Origin: Cyclobacteriaceae bacterium
Lineage (GTDB): Bacteria > Bacteroidota > Bacteroidia > Cytophagales > Cyclobacteriaceae
DNA: 64,000 nucleotides
Assembly (NCBI GenBank): GCA_019638235.1
Contig: JAHBUE010000001.1
Coordinates: forward strand, 1,040,492-1,104,491
Direction of reading: 5' to 3'
Position 1 is the stretch's first letter; every line of letters begins with the position of its first letter. The translations under genes were made by a program, and so were the position numbers. A model generated the notes under the pieces. The model searched no databases. It was given only the letters and a program-made list of their open reading frames with translations, and was not told the origin of the DNA. This document shows, in pieces, positions 8,334-17,605 of the stretch.

Positions 8334-10961
8334 TTAACTTATCTCTTCAACAACATCCGTTGCCATAAGGTTCTCGAAAACGAATTCATTTTCATTTTTT
8401 ATATCGATAAAAATTATCGAATCCTTATGGATTTTTCCAGCCAATATCTGTTTTGAAAGCTCATTCAGCACTTCGCGCTGCATAACACGCTTTAGCGGCC
8501 TTGCGCCAAATTGCGGGTCGTAGCCGATTTTAGCCAATCGGTCGCGTGCGGCTTCCGAAACTTCAATTTTAATTCCGCCTTCCTCCAACCGTTTGCGCAC
8601 CAGGTCAACCTGTATATCCACAATCTTACGAATGTCCTTCCGGCTCAACGGACGGAACATGATGATTTCGTCAATCCGGTTTACAAACTCCGGTCGCACC
8701 GATTTCTTTAATAACGTCAGCACATCTTCTTTCGTATCCTCCAGCACCTCGAAATAATTTTCATCGGTAATTTTCTCGAAATTTTCCTGGATAATGTGCG
8801 AGCCGATATTGGTCGTCATAATAATAATCGTGTTTTTGAAATTGGCTACACGACCTTTATTATCGGTTAACCTTCCGTCATCCAATACCTGTAACAAAAT
8901 GTTGAACACATCCGGGTGCGCTTTTTCGATTTCATCCAACAGAATTACCGAATACGGTTTTCTGCGGATGGCTTCCGTAAGTTGTCCGCCTTCATCGTAG
9001 CCCACATAGCCCGGAGGTGCGCCAATTAACCGGCTTACGCTGTGGCGCTCCTGGTACTCGCTCATGTCGATGCGCACCATTGCGTGCTCGTCATTGAACA
9101 AGTATTCGGCCAATGCTTTCGATAATTCGGTTTTACCCACACCGGTTGTTCCCATAAAAATGAACGAACCTATGGGGCGTTTCGGGTCTTGCAATCCCGC
9201 ACGACTTCTGCGCACGGCATCGCTTAACGCGCGTATGGCCTCTTCCTGTCCGGCAACGCGCTTGCTCAACTCTTCTTCTAAGTTTAAAAGTTTTTCGCGT
9301 TCGCTTTGAAGCATTTTTGAAACCGGTATGCCTGTCCAGCGCGCTACTACTTCGGCAATGTCTTCGCTGTCAACTTCTTCTTTCAATAACGATTTCTCTC
9401 CCTGCATTTCTTTCATCTGTTGCTGGTAATCGTTAAGACGTTTTTCGGCTTCCGTTATTTTACCATAACGGATTTCTGCCACTTTTCCGTAATCACCTGA
9501 TTTCTCGGCTTGCTCTGCCTCAAATTTTAGTTTGTCAATAGCTTCCTTGGTTTTTTGAATGCCCTGCACAACTTCCTTCTCGCTTTCCCATTTTGCTTTC
9601 AGGGCATTGCGTTCTTCCGAAAGGTCGGCTATTTCCTTGCTTAGTGTTGCTTCTTTCTCCTTGTCTTTTTCTCTTCGTATCGCTTCACGCTCAATTTCAA
9701 GCTGCATAATTCTGCGGTTCAGCTCGTCTAATTCTTCCGGCAGCGAATCCATTTCCAATCTTAGTTTAGCAGCAGCTTCATCCATAAGGTCAATGGCCTT
9801 ATCGGGAAGAAAGCGGTCGCTGATATAACGACTGGAGAGTTCAACTGATGAAATTACCGCGTCATCTTTAATGCGCACCCCGTGATGGAGTTCGTATTTA
9901 TCTTTTATCCCCCGAAGGATGGAGATGGAATCTTCAACAGAAGGCTCATCAACCATTACCGACTGGAACCTGCGTTCGAGCGCCTTATCCTTTTCAATAT
10001 ATTTTTGATATTCTTTTAACGTTGTGGCGCCAATGGCATGTAGTTCACCTCGCGCCAAAGCAGGCTTCAACAGGTTGGCCGCATCCATTGCGCCTTCACC
10101 GCCACCCCCGGCACCAATCAGTGTGTGTATTTCATCAATAAACAAAATGATTTGCCCGTTTGAATCCGTTACCTCTTTGATAACCGCCTTCAGGCGTTCT
10201 TCAAATTCGCCCTTGTACTTGGCGCCCGCTACCAGCAAGCCCATATCCAACGATACAATGATTTTATTTTTCAGATTTTCGGGCACATCGCCATTAACAA
10301 TGCGTTGCGCCATGCCTTCAACAATAGCAGTTTTACCCACACCGGGTTCGCCCAGCAGTATCGGGTTGTTTTTGGTTCTGCGCGAGAGTATCTGCAACAC
10401 GCGCCTTATCTCTTCATCGCGGCCAATTACCGGGTCAATCTTACCTTGTTTAGCAAGCTCATTCAGGTTTTTTGAATATCGCTCAAGCGATTTGTATTTC
10501 GCTTCCGCATTCTGGTCGGTTACGGACGAGCCGCCCCGCAATTCTTTAATGGCTTTCAATAAAGCCGAGCGTTCAAAACCAACATCGCGCATTACCTGTG
10601 CGGCTTTGTCTTTTCCGGCAAGCAAGGCCAACAACAAATGCTCAACCGCTATGTATTGGTCTTTAAATTCGTGAAGTTCCTTTTCTGCCTGTTGCAACAA
10701 TGTATTGGTAGCCGAAGACAAATAAGGTTGCTGTCCCGATACCTTAGGGTAGGAATTAAGCAATTCTTGCAACCGGCTTTCCAGCAGGCCGGTATTAATG
10801 GCTAATTTTTTAACTAAATAGGACGTTACGTTCTCATCCGTTTCGATGATGGCCTTCAATACGTGCCCGGGTTCAATGGCTTGCTGCTGCAAACCCATGG
10901 CAATTTCGGCCGACTTTTGTAACGCTTCCTGCGATTTAATGGTAAATTTCTCGAAGTTCAT
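8334..10961 (-). CDS. clpB: ATP-dependent chaperone ClpB
   Basis: 875 residues from ATG 10961 ([14 protein letters not shown]), the usual ClpB start; longer in-frame starts upstream are not conserved-looking. It is a cytoplasmic Hsp100 disaggregase working with DnaK. In order: Clp N-domain repeats, AAA1 with Walker A GEPGVGKT, the coiled-coil middle domain (about residues 400-530, Glu/Lys/Arg-rich), AAA2 with Walker A GTTGVGKT, the pore loop GYVGYDEGG, and the C-terminal D2-small domain (GARPLKR). Length is normal. No CIRCE element is visible upstream; a 7-bp-arm inverted repeat is (11004-11024). Confidence 0.97.
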   Translation of the reverse strand: MNFEKFTIKSQEALQKSAEIAMGLQQQAIEPGHVLKAIIETDENVTSYLVKKLAINTGLLESRLQELLNSYPKVSGQQPYLSSATNTLLQQAEKELHEFKDQYIAVEHLLLALLAGKDKAAQVMRDVGFERSALLKAIKELRGGSSVTDQNAEAKYKSLERYSKNLNELAKQGKIDPVIGRDEEIRRVLQILSRRTKNNPILLGEPGVGKTAIVEGMAQRIVNGDVPENLKNKIIVSLDMGLLVAGAKYKGEFEERLKAVIKEVTDSNGQIILFIDEIHTLIGAGGGGEGAMDAANLLKPALARGELHAIGATTLKEYQKYIEKDKALERRFQSVMVDEPSVEDSISILRGIKDKYELHHGVRIKDDAVISSVELSSRYISDRFLPDKAIDLMDEAAAKLRLEMDSLPEELDELNRRIMQLEIEREAIRREKDKEKEATLSKEIADLSEERNALKAKWESEKEVVQGIQKTKEAIDKLKFEAEQAEKSGDYGKVAEIRYGKITEAEKRLNDYQQQMKEMQGEKSLLKEEVDSEDIAEVVARWTGIPVSKMLQSEREKLLNLEEELSKRVAGQEEAIRALSDAVRRSRAGLQDPKRPIGSFIFMGTTGVGKTELSKALAEYLFNDEHAMVRIDMSEYQERHSVSRLIGAPPGYVGYDEGGQLTEAIRRKPYSVILLDEIEKAHPDVFNILLQVLDDGRLTDNKGRVANFKNTIIIMTTNIGSHIIQENFEKITDENYFEVLEDTKEDVLTLLKKSVRPEFVNRIDEIIMFRPLSRKDIRKIVDIQVDLVRKRLEEGGIKIEVSEAARDRLAKIGYDPQFGARPLKRVMQREVLNELSKQILAGKIHKDSIIFIDIKNENEFVFENLMATDVVEEIS

Positions 10962-11003
10962 AATCTGTGTTCCCCCGTACCTGTTCAACAAAACACAATC
11001 CAT

Positions 11004-11024
11004 TGAAAGTTTGCTCAACTTTCA
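11004..11024. promoter_or_regulatory. Inverted repeat upstream of clpB
   Basis: Arms TGAAAGT and ACTTTCA are perfectly complementary around a 7-nt centre. It lies 43 bp upstream of the clpB ATG, in the intergenic region shared with the divergent glycogen synthase gene. It could be an operator or a 5'-UTR hairpin; position is the only support. Confidence 0.3.
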
Positions 11025-11096
11025 GGAATTTTTGTCATTAAATTTTTAGTTTTAAAAACCTGTTACAGTCATTTTGACTTAATTAGCAAGAAGCTT

Positions 11097-12926
11097 ATGC
11101 CAAAAAGGAAACAAGTTGATTCGGATGCTTTTCCTAAAGCCACCATATTAGAGGCGGCCTGGGAAGTGTGCAACCAGGTAGGCGGCATTTATACGGTAAT
11201 CCGTTCGAAAGTACCGGCCATGATGCAACAACGCAACGGGCCTTATTGCCTCATCGGGCCATACCTTTCAAAAAATATTCAGGCGGAAATCGAACCGTTT
11301 GAAGATTCAAGCGATGCGTTTGGTCTTACCATTCAGCACATGCGCGACCAGGGCATTGAAGTTTATTATGCCGAATGGCTGATTACCGGAAGACCGAAAG
11401 TTGTGTTGCTTAACCCCGACAGCCTTTCACCGGAGAAGCTGAAACAAATCAGGTATGACTTGTGGAAGGAGCATAACATAAGCACACCGGAAGACCACGC
11501 ATTGGTAAACAAAGTGATTGCCTTTAGCTATCTCGCTTCGTTGTTTATCGAAACGTTTATCCAGTTTGCCGATAAAGACCACCCGGTAATTGCGCACTTT
11601 CATGAATGGATGGCAGGCTTGCCGATTTTGAATATCAGGAAAAAGAAACTTCCTGTTAAAACAATTTTTACCACGCACGCCACGCAGTTAGGCAGACACC
11701 TTGCTATTAACTCGCCCCAGTTTTATTCGCATCTTCCGTTTTTTAAGTGGGAGATTGAAGCGCCCAAGTTTGGTATTGAACCGGAAGCCCACATTGAGTT
11801 TGCCTGCGCCAACAATGCCGATATTCTTTCTACGGTAAGCGATGTAACGGCACGCGAATGCAAGCATTTATTAAAGCGTGTGCCCGAAGTGATTTTGCCA
11901 AACGGATTAAACATTGAGCGTTTTGTGGCGCTGCACGAATTTCAAAACCTGCATGCGCAATACAAAGAAGAGATACACCAGTTTGTGATGGGTCACTTCT
12001 TTCAGTCGTATGCGTTTGATTTAGACAAGACAGTTTATTTTTTTACTTCCGGGCGGTATGAATATAAGAACAAAGGGTTTGACCTTACACTGCGCGCCCT
12101 GCAACTATTGAACGAGCAATTGAAAAAAGACCAGGCCGATGTAACGGTAGTAATGTTTTTTGTTACGAAACGCGAGTATTACAGCATTAAACCCGAAGTG
12201 TTGCAATCGCGTGCTGTGATGGAAGAAGTGAGACAAACGTGCGATGCCATTCAGAAGCAGGTAGGCAAACGGCTTTTTTATGCCAGCACGACCAGTCAGG
12301 ACAACCGCCTGCCTAACCTTAGCGATTTTGTTGATGAATATTGGAAGCTGCGCTACCGCAGAACCATTCAATCGTGGAAGAGCAACAAGCCACCCTTAGT
12401 GTACACGCATAAATTAGTTGACGAGCAGGGCGATGAAATTTTGCAATACCTGTATGGCAACAACATGCTGAACCACCCTTCCGATAAAGTAAAAGTAGTG
12501 TATCACCCCGACTTTATTAATACGTCCAACCCGTTGTTTGGTATTGAGTACAGCCAGTTTGTTCGCGGGTGTCATTTGGGCATATTTCCGAGTTACTACG
12601 AGCCTTGGGGCTACACACCATTGGAGTGTATGGCGAGTGGTGTGCCGGCCGTAACAAGCGACCTTTCAGGATTTGGCGATTATATCCTTCGCCACTCTGA
12701 TGACCCTTCGCAGTATGGGCTATATGTAGTTGAGCGCGGTAAACGAAACTTTGACTGGTCGGCCAACCAATTGGCAACGGTGTTGTACGATTTCTTAAAG
12801 CAAACAAGACGCGAGCGCATTATGCAGCGAAACAATGTAGAGAATCATTCGGCTGAGTTTGACTGGCAGAATTTGATTAAGCATTACAGGGAGGCTTATG
12901 TGAAGGTGTTGGAGGAGAAGGTGTGA
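11097..12926 (+). CDS. Glycogen synthase, GT3 (eukaryotic GYS-like) family
   Basis: 609 residues. The N-terminus has the GT3 hallmark AAWEVCNQVGGIYTVIRSK, and the C-terminal half has the retaining-glycosyltransferase E-x7-E region in YYEPWGYTPLECMASG. GT3 enzymes extend alpha-1,4-glucan chains from UDP-glucose and are the animal/fungal glycogen synthase type, found also in Bacteroidota in place of GlgA (GT5). The regulatory phosphorylation tails of eukaryotic enzymes are absent. It is divergent from clpB with 135 bp between starts. The cytoplasmic carbon-storage role is assigned from family knowledge. Confidence 0.9.
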   Translation: MPKRKQVDSDAFPKATILEAAWEVCNQVGGIYTVIRSKVPAMMQQRNGPYCLIGPYLSKNIQAEIEPFEDSSDAFGLTIQHMRDQGIEVYYAEWLITGRPKVVLLNPDSLSPEKLKQIRYDLWKEHNISTPEDHALVNKVIAFSYLASLFIETFIQFADKDHPVIAHFHEWMAGLPILNIRKKKLPVKTIFTTHATQLGRHLAINSPQFYSHLPFFKWEIEAPKFGIEPEAHIEFACANNADILSTVSDVTARECKHLLKRVPEVILPNGLNIERFVALHEFQNLHAQYKEEIHQFVMGHFFQSYAFDLDKTVYFFTSGRYEYKNKGFDLTLRALQLLNEQLKKDQADVTVVMFFVTKREYYSIKPEVLQSRAVMEEVRQTCDAIQKQVGKRLFYASTTSQDNRLPNLSDFVDEYWKLRYRRTIQSWKSNKPPLVYTHKLVDEQGDEILQYLYGNNMLNHPSDKVKVVYHPDFINTSNPLFGIEYSQFVRGCHLGIFPSYYEPWGYTPLECMASGVPAVTSDLSGFGDYILRHSDDPSQYGLYVVERGKRNFDWSANQLATVLYDFLKQTRRERIMQRNNVENHSAEFDWQNLIKHYREAYVKVLEEKV

Positions 12927-12951
12927 TTTAGAAATCTCTTGAGTTGATTTA

Positions 12952-13476
12952 TTAGTTTCTGTTTTGCTCTAATGTCGTCTTTTTTGAGAAATGGTGATTC
13001 AGCATTCGTCTATGGTAATCTTTGTATGACTGGTTGAAAAGAGAATCTTCCTTTTCATCAGTCCAATTATGGTCATAAAATCCTTTTTCATTTTCTGGCA
13101 ATCGTACCCAAAATACGGTATCCCACCGAGCCATAAGAAATGGATTGAATCGGAGCCATAAAGTGTCGTTCTTTAGCCCAAGAATCTTGTAAAATGCAAC
13201 AAGGTTTTCAAAGTCGTAGTAATCAGAAAAATATATTGAATCACTTTTTACTACTACTCTTTGGGGTCTTGATTGTCCGGCTGTTTCATCTGTGGCGCTA
13301 AGCACCGAGTCTTTGATGTAAAATTCTGTGTAATTAATCGTAGTATCGATTGGGCCCCAACCATAATCTAAGTACCAGTTTCCGTCTAAATCGGAGATCT
13401 TAATTTCTGCGTCTTTATGCTGGTCACATGCAAACAGAAGTATCACTAAGGGTATCAGACAAAAGAATCGTGTCAC
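12952..13476 (-). CDS. Hypothetical lipoprotein
   Basis: 174 residues with a type II signal peptide ending LLFAC (acylated Cys17). The mature part is rich in Trp/Tyr/Asp (GNWYLDYGWGPIDTT, YFSDYYDFENLVAFYK) and ends in a charged His/Arg-containing tail. I do not recognise the family. It converges with the glycogen synthase gene and looks monocistronic. Confidence 0.65.
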   Translation of the reverse strand: MTRFFCLIPLVILLFACDQHKDAEIKISDLDGNWYLDYGWGPIDTTINYTEFYIKDSVLSATDETAGQSRPQRVVVKSDSIYFSDYYDFENLVAFYKILGLKNDTLWLRFNPFLMARWDTVFWVRLPENEKGFYDHNWTDEKEDSLFNQSYKDYHRRMLNHHFSKKTTLEQNRN

Positions 13477-13552
13477 TTCTTACTTCTTTTAATTAATTGT
13501 GATGATAGAGTTATTATCCGTTCTGAAATAATAGTCCAAAATAGAACATTAA

Positions 13553-13864
13553 TTGCAAGAGCTGGAAAATATAATTGAGAATTTTTTAATATTGTATCCC
13601 AGAATAGATGAAAAGTTGGGAAAGCAAATAAATGAAAGCTATCAGCGGTTTTTCAAAATTCCACTTTCTTCTGTTATCTACCCCTCACTTTTGGCGAATG
13701 AAGCAAGAAAAGTAACTGTCGTCAAAATTGATATGACCAAAAATGAATCAATAAATGTCCAAATTTTAAATTTATGGTTCATTAAATCGTTTAATCATAC
13801 GTTACCAAGTCTTTTCTATCAACATAAAGTTAAATGTAACGAAATCAAGTTTACTGTTCTTTAG
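13553..13864 (+). CDS. Doubtful small ORF
   Basis: 103 codons from a TTG, in a region clearly more AT-rich than the neighbouring genes. The product has a helical N-terminal half (ELENIIENFLILYPRIDEKLGKQI) and no recognisable motif. It may be a real small protein, a decayed fragment, or chance. I list it because it fills an otherwise empty stretch. Confidence 0.25.
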   Translation: MQELENIIENFLILYPRIDEKLGKQINESYQRFFKIPLSSVIYPSLLANEARKVTVVKIDMTKNESINVQILNLWFIKSFNHTLPSLFYQHKVKCNEIKFTVL

Positions 13865-13915
13865 TCATCGTTAATAAATACAAGTTACAAATCTTTGGTA
13901 TACAACGGCCAGACT

Positions 13916-14779
13916 TCAAAACCCCGATGCCTTTGCCATCTCCCATCCGATCATACTTTTCTTGCGTGTGGCTTCCCAACGGTATTCGCCCAGAATGCCG
14001 TCTTTGCGGATTACCCTGTGGCAGGGTATCAGGTAAGCAATGTGATTTGAGCCAACGGCTGAGCCAACAGCCTGCATCGCTTTAGAGTTGTTAATTTTTT
14101 CTGCAACATCCTGGTAAGTGGTAACATCACCCATCGGTATTCTCAAAAGTGCTTCCCACACTTTGATTTGAAAATTAGTCCCTTTAACAAATAGGTGAAG
14201 CTTACTTTGCGCCTCTGCGTCTTTGCGGTTAAAAATGGTGTCAACGAATTCAGTCGTTAAGTTTTGATTCTGATGAAAAACAGAATTGTGCCAATGCGCT
14301 TTCATATTCTCCAATTCATGTCGGCCATCATCATCCGTACTAAAAAATGAGAGCCAGCACACACCGCGTTCGGTTACACCGATCAGGCAACTGCCAAAAG
14401 GCGTTTGATGAAACCCGTATGCAAGCTGAATGCCCGCACCACTGAGTTTATATTCCTGTGGTGTTACGGCCTCTAACGTTGTAAACAAATCATACACGCG
14501 CGATGCCCCCGAAAGCCCGGCCGTTTGCGCCAGCTCTTCGAGGTTTTTACTTTCCTGTAATTTCTTTTTCAGGAAGCCGGCCGTAAGAAATTGCAGGAAC
14601 CGTTTCGGGCTTATGCCCGCCCACTCGGTAAACAACCGCTGAAAGTGAAACGGTGAAAGGTGCACCTGCCCGGCTACTTCATCCAGTTCGGGCTGATGCC
14701 GAACGTTTTTCTCTAAGTATTCTATGGCTTGCGCAATGCGCTGGTAGTTAATATGGTGTTCCTGGCTGATCAGCAGCAT
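13916..14779 (-). CDS. AraC-type HTH fused to O6-alkylguanine-DNA alkyltransferase (Ada-like, no Zn domain)
   Basis: 287 residues. Residues 10-110 form an AraC DNA-binding domain (QRIAQAIEYLEKNVRHQPEL, VTPQEYKLSG). Residues 115-285 are the methylguanine methyltransferase with the active-site motif IPCHRVI (acceptor C253) and the GDVTTYQDVA helix. The N-terminal Zn/Cys methylphosphotriester domain of E. coli Ada is missing, so methyl-dependent activation by that route is not possible. Residues 184-191 (NRKDAEAQ) are encoded by a copy of a dispersed intergenic repeat (see the repeat entry at 14207). Likely a DNA alkylation repair protein and possible regulator. Confidence 0.9.
   Translation of the reverse strand: MLLISQEHHINYQRIAQAIEYLEKNVRHQPELDEVAGQVHLSPFHFQRLFTEWAGISPKRFLQFLTAGFLKKKLQESKNLEELAQTAGLSGASRVYDLFTTLEAVTPQEYKLSGAGIQLAYGFHQTPFGSCLIGVTERGVCWLSFFSTDDDGRHELENMKAHWHNSVFHQNQNLTTEFVDTIFNRKDAEAQSKLHLFVKGTNFQIKVWEALLRIPMGDVTTYQDVAEKINNSKAMQAVGSAVGSNHIAYLIPCHRVIRKDGILGEYRWEATRKKSMIGWEMAKASGF
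14207..14230. repeat. Dispersed-repeat fragment inside the Ada-like coding sequence
   Basis: The forward strand reads TTTGCGCCTCTGCGTCTTTG, nearly the same as the CTTTGCGCCTTTGCG core of the intergenic element at 20608-20696. It is in frame and encodes NRKDAEAQ in a loop before the catalytic domain. Confidence 0.5.
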
Positions 14780-14851
14780 AAAGGTAAGTGTTTGATTATG
14801 CTGTAAAAATGGCGGGTTAAGACAAGTTAGAAAACCTGAAACTTGCTGATC

Positions 14852-15166
14852 TTAAGTTTCTGATGTAGCAGCTTTCGGGTCGGTAAACATAAAGCCCCTG
14901 CCATCGCTGCCTTCATAAAAATCTACCTCTTTGCCTACTACATACATGGTGTGGCGCTTGTCAACCAATACGGGTATTCCTTCAATGTTGTAACTCTGGT
15001 CGTTTTCCTTCTTTTTGTCGAACCCGATGAGCAGCGAAACCCCGCAGCCGCCCCCGCGCACCCCCACGCGCAGGCCATAACCGGCCGGAATGTTTTTCGT
15101 CTGCATAATTTTGCGCACCTCTTCAGCAGCTTTTGAGGTTAGCGTTACAGGCTGAAAATCAATCAT
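14852..15166 (-). CDS. A-type Fe-S carrier homologue (IscA/ErpA/HesB) lacking the C-terminal cysteines
   Basis: 104 residues. The HesB fold is clear: LTSKAAEEVRKIM, LRVGVRGGGCGVSLL (first conserved Cys, C41), then the strand region IPVLVDKRHTMYVVGKEVDFYEG. Standard A-type carriers end with a CxC or CGC motif that completes the cluster site; here the corresponding segment reads GRGFMFTDPKAATSET with no Cys at all. It may therefore not hold a cluster in the usual way, or may use other ligands or partners. It is a stand-alone gene with no isc/suf genes adjacent. Confidence 0.88.
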   Translation of the reverse strand: MIDFQPVTLTSKAAEEVRKIMQTKNIPAGYGLRVGVRGGGCGVSLLIGFDKKKENDQSYNIEGIPVLVDKRHTMYVVGKEVDFYEGSDGRGFMFTDPKAATSET

Positions 15167-15239
15167 CTGGAAGTATTCTCGGTTATGTCGGTCAAAATTA
15201 TCTAAATTTCAAACACAATTAGCCTGAAATAGATTTTGT

Positions 15240-15758
15240 ATGAATGCACTTATTGATTTTGGAAAGATTCTGATTCCCGCTTCGCTTATTTTATATGCGG
15301 CATATTTGCTGGTACGGTCGTTCTTAGCCAAGGAAATTGAACTCAAAAAACTGGAAATCAGGGGTCGTAGCATCGAAACGGTGCTGCCGCTGCGCCTTCA
15401 GGCCTACGAAAGAATGTGCCTGTTCCTGGAACGAATAAGCCCGCAAAATTTGTTAGTACGGCTAAATCCGGGCCCGGTGCCTGCCCGCGATTTTCACCAG
15501 GTGTTGCTTAGCGAAATACGGAGTGAGTACAACCACAACGTGTCGCAGCAGATTTTTATGAGTGAAAACAGTTGGGAGCTTGTTCGCAACGCCAAAGAAG
15601 ACCTGGTAGTTACCATTAACGAGGCGGCAGAAGAAATGGGGCAGGAGATGACCAGCTTAGACCTGTCGAAAAAGATTTTTGAGAAAATGATAAACAAACC
15701 CGACTCCATTGCGCACGCGCTAACAGAGATAAAGCGGGAGATACAACAAACCTTTTAA
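15240..15758 (+). CDS. Membrane-anchored DUF7935-like protein
   Basis: 172 residues: one N-terminal membrane helix (LIPASLILYAAYLLVRSFL), then a cytoplasmic helical domain with LPLRLQAYERMCLFLERISPQNLLVRL, a pattern I associate with a Bacteroidota-specific DUF family. The function is unknown. It is first in a tight + strand cluster (4 bp to the next gene). Confidence 0.75.
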   Translation: MNALIDFGKILIPASLILYAAYLLVRSFLAKEIELKKLEIRGRSIETVLPLRLQAYERMCLFLERISPQNLLVRLNPGPVPARDFHQVLLSEIRSEYNHNVSQQIFMSENSWELVRNAKEDLVVTINEAAEEMGQEMTSLDLSKKIFEKMINKPDSIAHALTEIKREIQQTF

Positions 15759-15762
15759 ACTT

Positions 15763-16161
15763 ATGACCAATATTTTTTATCAGTCGGCACTTCATAAAGC
15801 TTCGCGCTTGTTTGGGCGCCACGGGCGCATAACAACGTTGCTTTCGCAATTGGCTGTTAAGCTGGGGCGCATGGATAAAAATGAGTTGAGTTTCCGCAAA
15901 GCAAAAGCGAAGCTCGATGTGTTGGCAAGGCTTGTGCGGGCTTACGCAAATGGCAGGTATTCGGCCGTGTCATGGAAAACTATGGCTACTATATTGGCGG
16001 CCATTATTTATGTTGTCAATCCGTTCGACCTTATCCCCGATGTTGCGCCTGTTATTGGGCTTACCGATGATTTCTCCATTTTGGTTTGGGTGTACAGTTC
16101 GGTGCAGGGCGAAATTGATAAGTTTGTGGCCTGGGAGCAATCGCACATTAAAATAGCATGA
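15763..16161 (+). CDS. YkvA family protein (DUF1232)
   Basis: 132 residues. It carries the DUF1232 signature YVVNPFDLIPDVAPVIGLTDDFSIL in a short membrane-associated hairpin, preceded by a basic helical region. The function is not established. It overlaps the next gene by 4 bp (ATGA), which implies translational coupling. Confidence 0.88.
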   Translation: MTNIFYQSALHKASRLFGRHGRITTLLSQLAVKLGRMDKNELSFRKAKAKLDVLARLVRAYANGRYSAVSWKTMATILAAIIYVVNPFDLIPDVAPVIGLTDDFSILVWVYSSVQGEIDKFVAWEQSHIKIA

Positions 16162-16799
16162 AGGTAGCATTGCTTGCCGGTTCAACCGGGTTGATTGGGA
16201 AGCAGTTGCTTCAATTGTTGTTAGATGACCCGCATTACGCGGTTGTTAAGGCTATCAGCCGGAAACCGTTGGAGATTCAACACGCCAAACTTCAGAATAT
16301 CGTAGCCGATTTTAATACGCTAACCATACACCACGACCAACTGACAGCAGACGATGTGTTTTGTTGTCTGGGCACTACCATAAAACAAGCCGGCAGCCAG
16401 GAAGCCTTTCGTAAAGTTGATTATGAATATCCGCTTGAGTTGGCAAAACTGACGAAGAACAAAGGAGCAACACAATACCTGATTGTTACCGCGCTGGGCG
16501 CGGATGCGAAATCGGGAATTTTTTATAATCGTGTTAAAGGCGAAACAGAAAAGGCGATTGAAGAAGTTGACTTTAGGGCGTATCATATTTTCAGACCCTC
16601 GTTGTTGCTGGGCGAGCGCACCGAGAAACGCGCAGGCGAAGGCGCGGCAACAGTAGTGTATAAAGCGTTGGGCTTTTTAATTCCGTTAAAGTACAAAGCC
16701 ATTGATTCAGCCAACGTAGCAAAGGCCATGCTTCATTTCGCCAAACAGGATTTAAGCGGCAGATTCGTTCACGAGTCGAAGGAGCTTCAGGGGTTTTAG
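16158..16799 (+). CDS. NAD(P)-binding oxidoreductase, HTATIP2-like
   Basis: 213 residues, short-chain dehydrogenase-like Rossmann fold: ALLAGSTGLIGKQLLQLLL is the dinucleotide-binding glycine motif, then VFCCLGTTIKQAGSQEAFRKVDYEYPLELAK and the YNRVKGETEKAI region with the Tyr/Lys pair. This arrangement matches the HTATIP2/CC3-like group of NAD(P)-binding proteins. The start is fixed by the 4-bp overlap with the DUF1232 gene. The substrate is unknown. Confidence 0.88.
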   Translation: MKVALLAGSTGLIGKQLLQLLLDDPHYAVVKAISRKPLEIQHAKLQNIVADFNTLTIHHDQLTADDVFCCLGTTIKQAGSQEAFRKVDYEYPLELAKLTKNKGATQYLIVTALGADAKSGIFYNRVKGETEKAIEEVDFRAYHIFRPSLLLGERTEKRAGEGAATVVYKALGFLIPLKYKAIDSANVAKAMLHFAKQDLSGRFVHESKELQGF

Positions 16800-16996
16800 G
16801 GGTGTGAAGGCACACTCAAAGACTCATTTTGAAATTGAAGGCGGTATGGCAGTTGAGAAACATAAACGGGTTGCCAGTTGCCGGTTTTGATGATTATATA
16901 TTGTTGAACCACATAAGGCACATAGTTTTTTCAGCATTCTCTATGTGACCTATGTATCTATGTGGTTTAGGATTAAAAGAAGATACTCACATTCAG
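16800..16996. repeat. Intergenic palindromic stretch between convergent genes
   Basis: About 200 bp with no gene. It holds nested complementary arms: AACCACATA (16907-16915) with TATGTGGTT (16959-16967), and inside them CACATAG (16919-16925) with CTATGTG (16941-16947), followed by repeated TATGT words. As it lies between two converging genes it could act as a two-way terminator; it also resembles dispersed intergenic palindromes. Confidence 0.55.
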
Positions 16997-17605
16997 TTAC
17001 CTTCCAAAACATATATCCTTATAATACACCCACCTTTTGCCGTTGCGTGCCAGTACGGTAATGCGGTCGCATGGAAAATGCTGGTTGCTGTAATTCAGTT
17101 CCTTCAGGTATGGCCAGCATTTTAAAAAATCTTCTGAAGAAAGATTTTTGGCAATGGTAATGTGCGGAGTAAAATCACGGTCTTCCTTGACTAAGTTTTC
17201 AAAAATTTCGCGAATGGGGTATTTATTCACAATATCCATATAAATAGTACGCTTTGAGCCATTGCTGAACACGTTGAAATCTTTCAGAAACACATTGAAT
17301 GCCTCGAAAGAAGTGGCTTTCTCTTCTACAAATTCCAGCATATCTTCCGAGTGCTCACCAGTGTACTTAAAAAGTGAGATATGCGCTTTTGAAAAACGGT
17401 CGTCAAAGTCGTGACCAATCAGGTAGTGCACATCATCTTTCAACACCGCCACATCGCTTGCAATATGCCGGGGCGGGGCAATCATAAAAAACAATTCCTG
17501 TACAGGGCTTTGGGTTTTAACTGCTACTGTTCTCATGGTTTGTGTCATTTTCATGTTACGAACATAGCCTCTGTTTTTGACAATTTGTGTCAATCTGCTT
17601 TTCAT
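16997..17605 (-). CDS. 2H phosphoesterase (2'-5' RNA ligase / cyclic phosphodiesterase-like)
   Basis: 202 residues. Two H-x-S/T motifs, HIS at 75-77 and HIT at 148-150, are the catalytic pair of the 2H superfamily, which hydrolyses 2',3'-cyclic or 2'-5' phosphodiester bonds in RNA or small nucleotides. The ATG at 17605 overlaps the dinB stop by 4 bp (ATGA), so it is translated with dinB. The N-terminal 30 residues lie outside the typical fold. The link with a translesion polymerase is unusual and suggests a role in the same stress response; the substrate is unknown. Confidence 0.85.
   Translation of the reverse strand: MKSRLTQIVKNRGYVRNMKMTQTMRTVAVKTQSPVQELFFMIAPPRHIASDVAVLKDDVHYLIGHDFDDRFSKAHISLFKYTGEHSEDMLEFVEEKATSFEAFNVFLKDFNVFSNGSKRTIYMDIVNKYPIREIFENLVKEDRDFTPHITIAKNLSSEDFLKCWPYLKELNYSNQHFPCDRITVLARNGKRWVYYKDICFGR

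Noticed and set aside
10024..10674. 216-codon ORF on the plus strand
   Set aside because: Antisense to clpB, Ser/Arg/Pro-rich composition typical of a shadow frame of a conserved gene.
10961..11096. CIRCE or other known heat-shock operator upstream of clpB
   Set aside because: No TTAGCACTC-N9-GAGTGCTAA pattern; only an unassigned inverted repeat is present.
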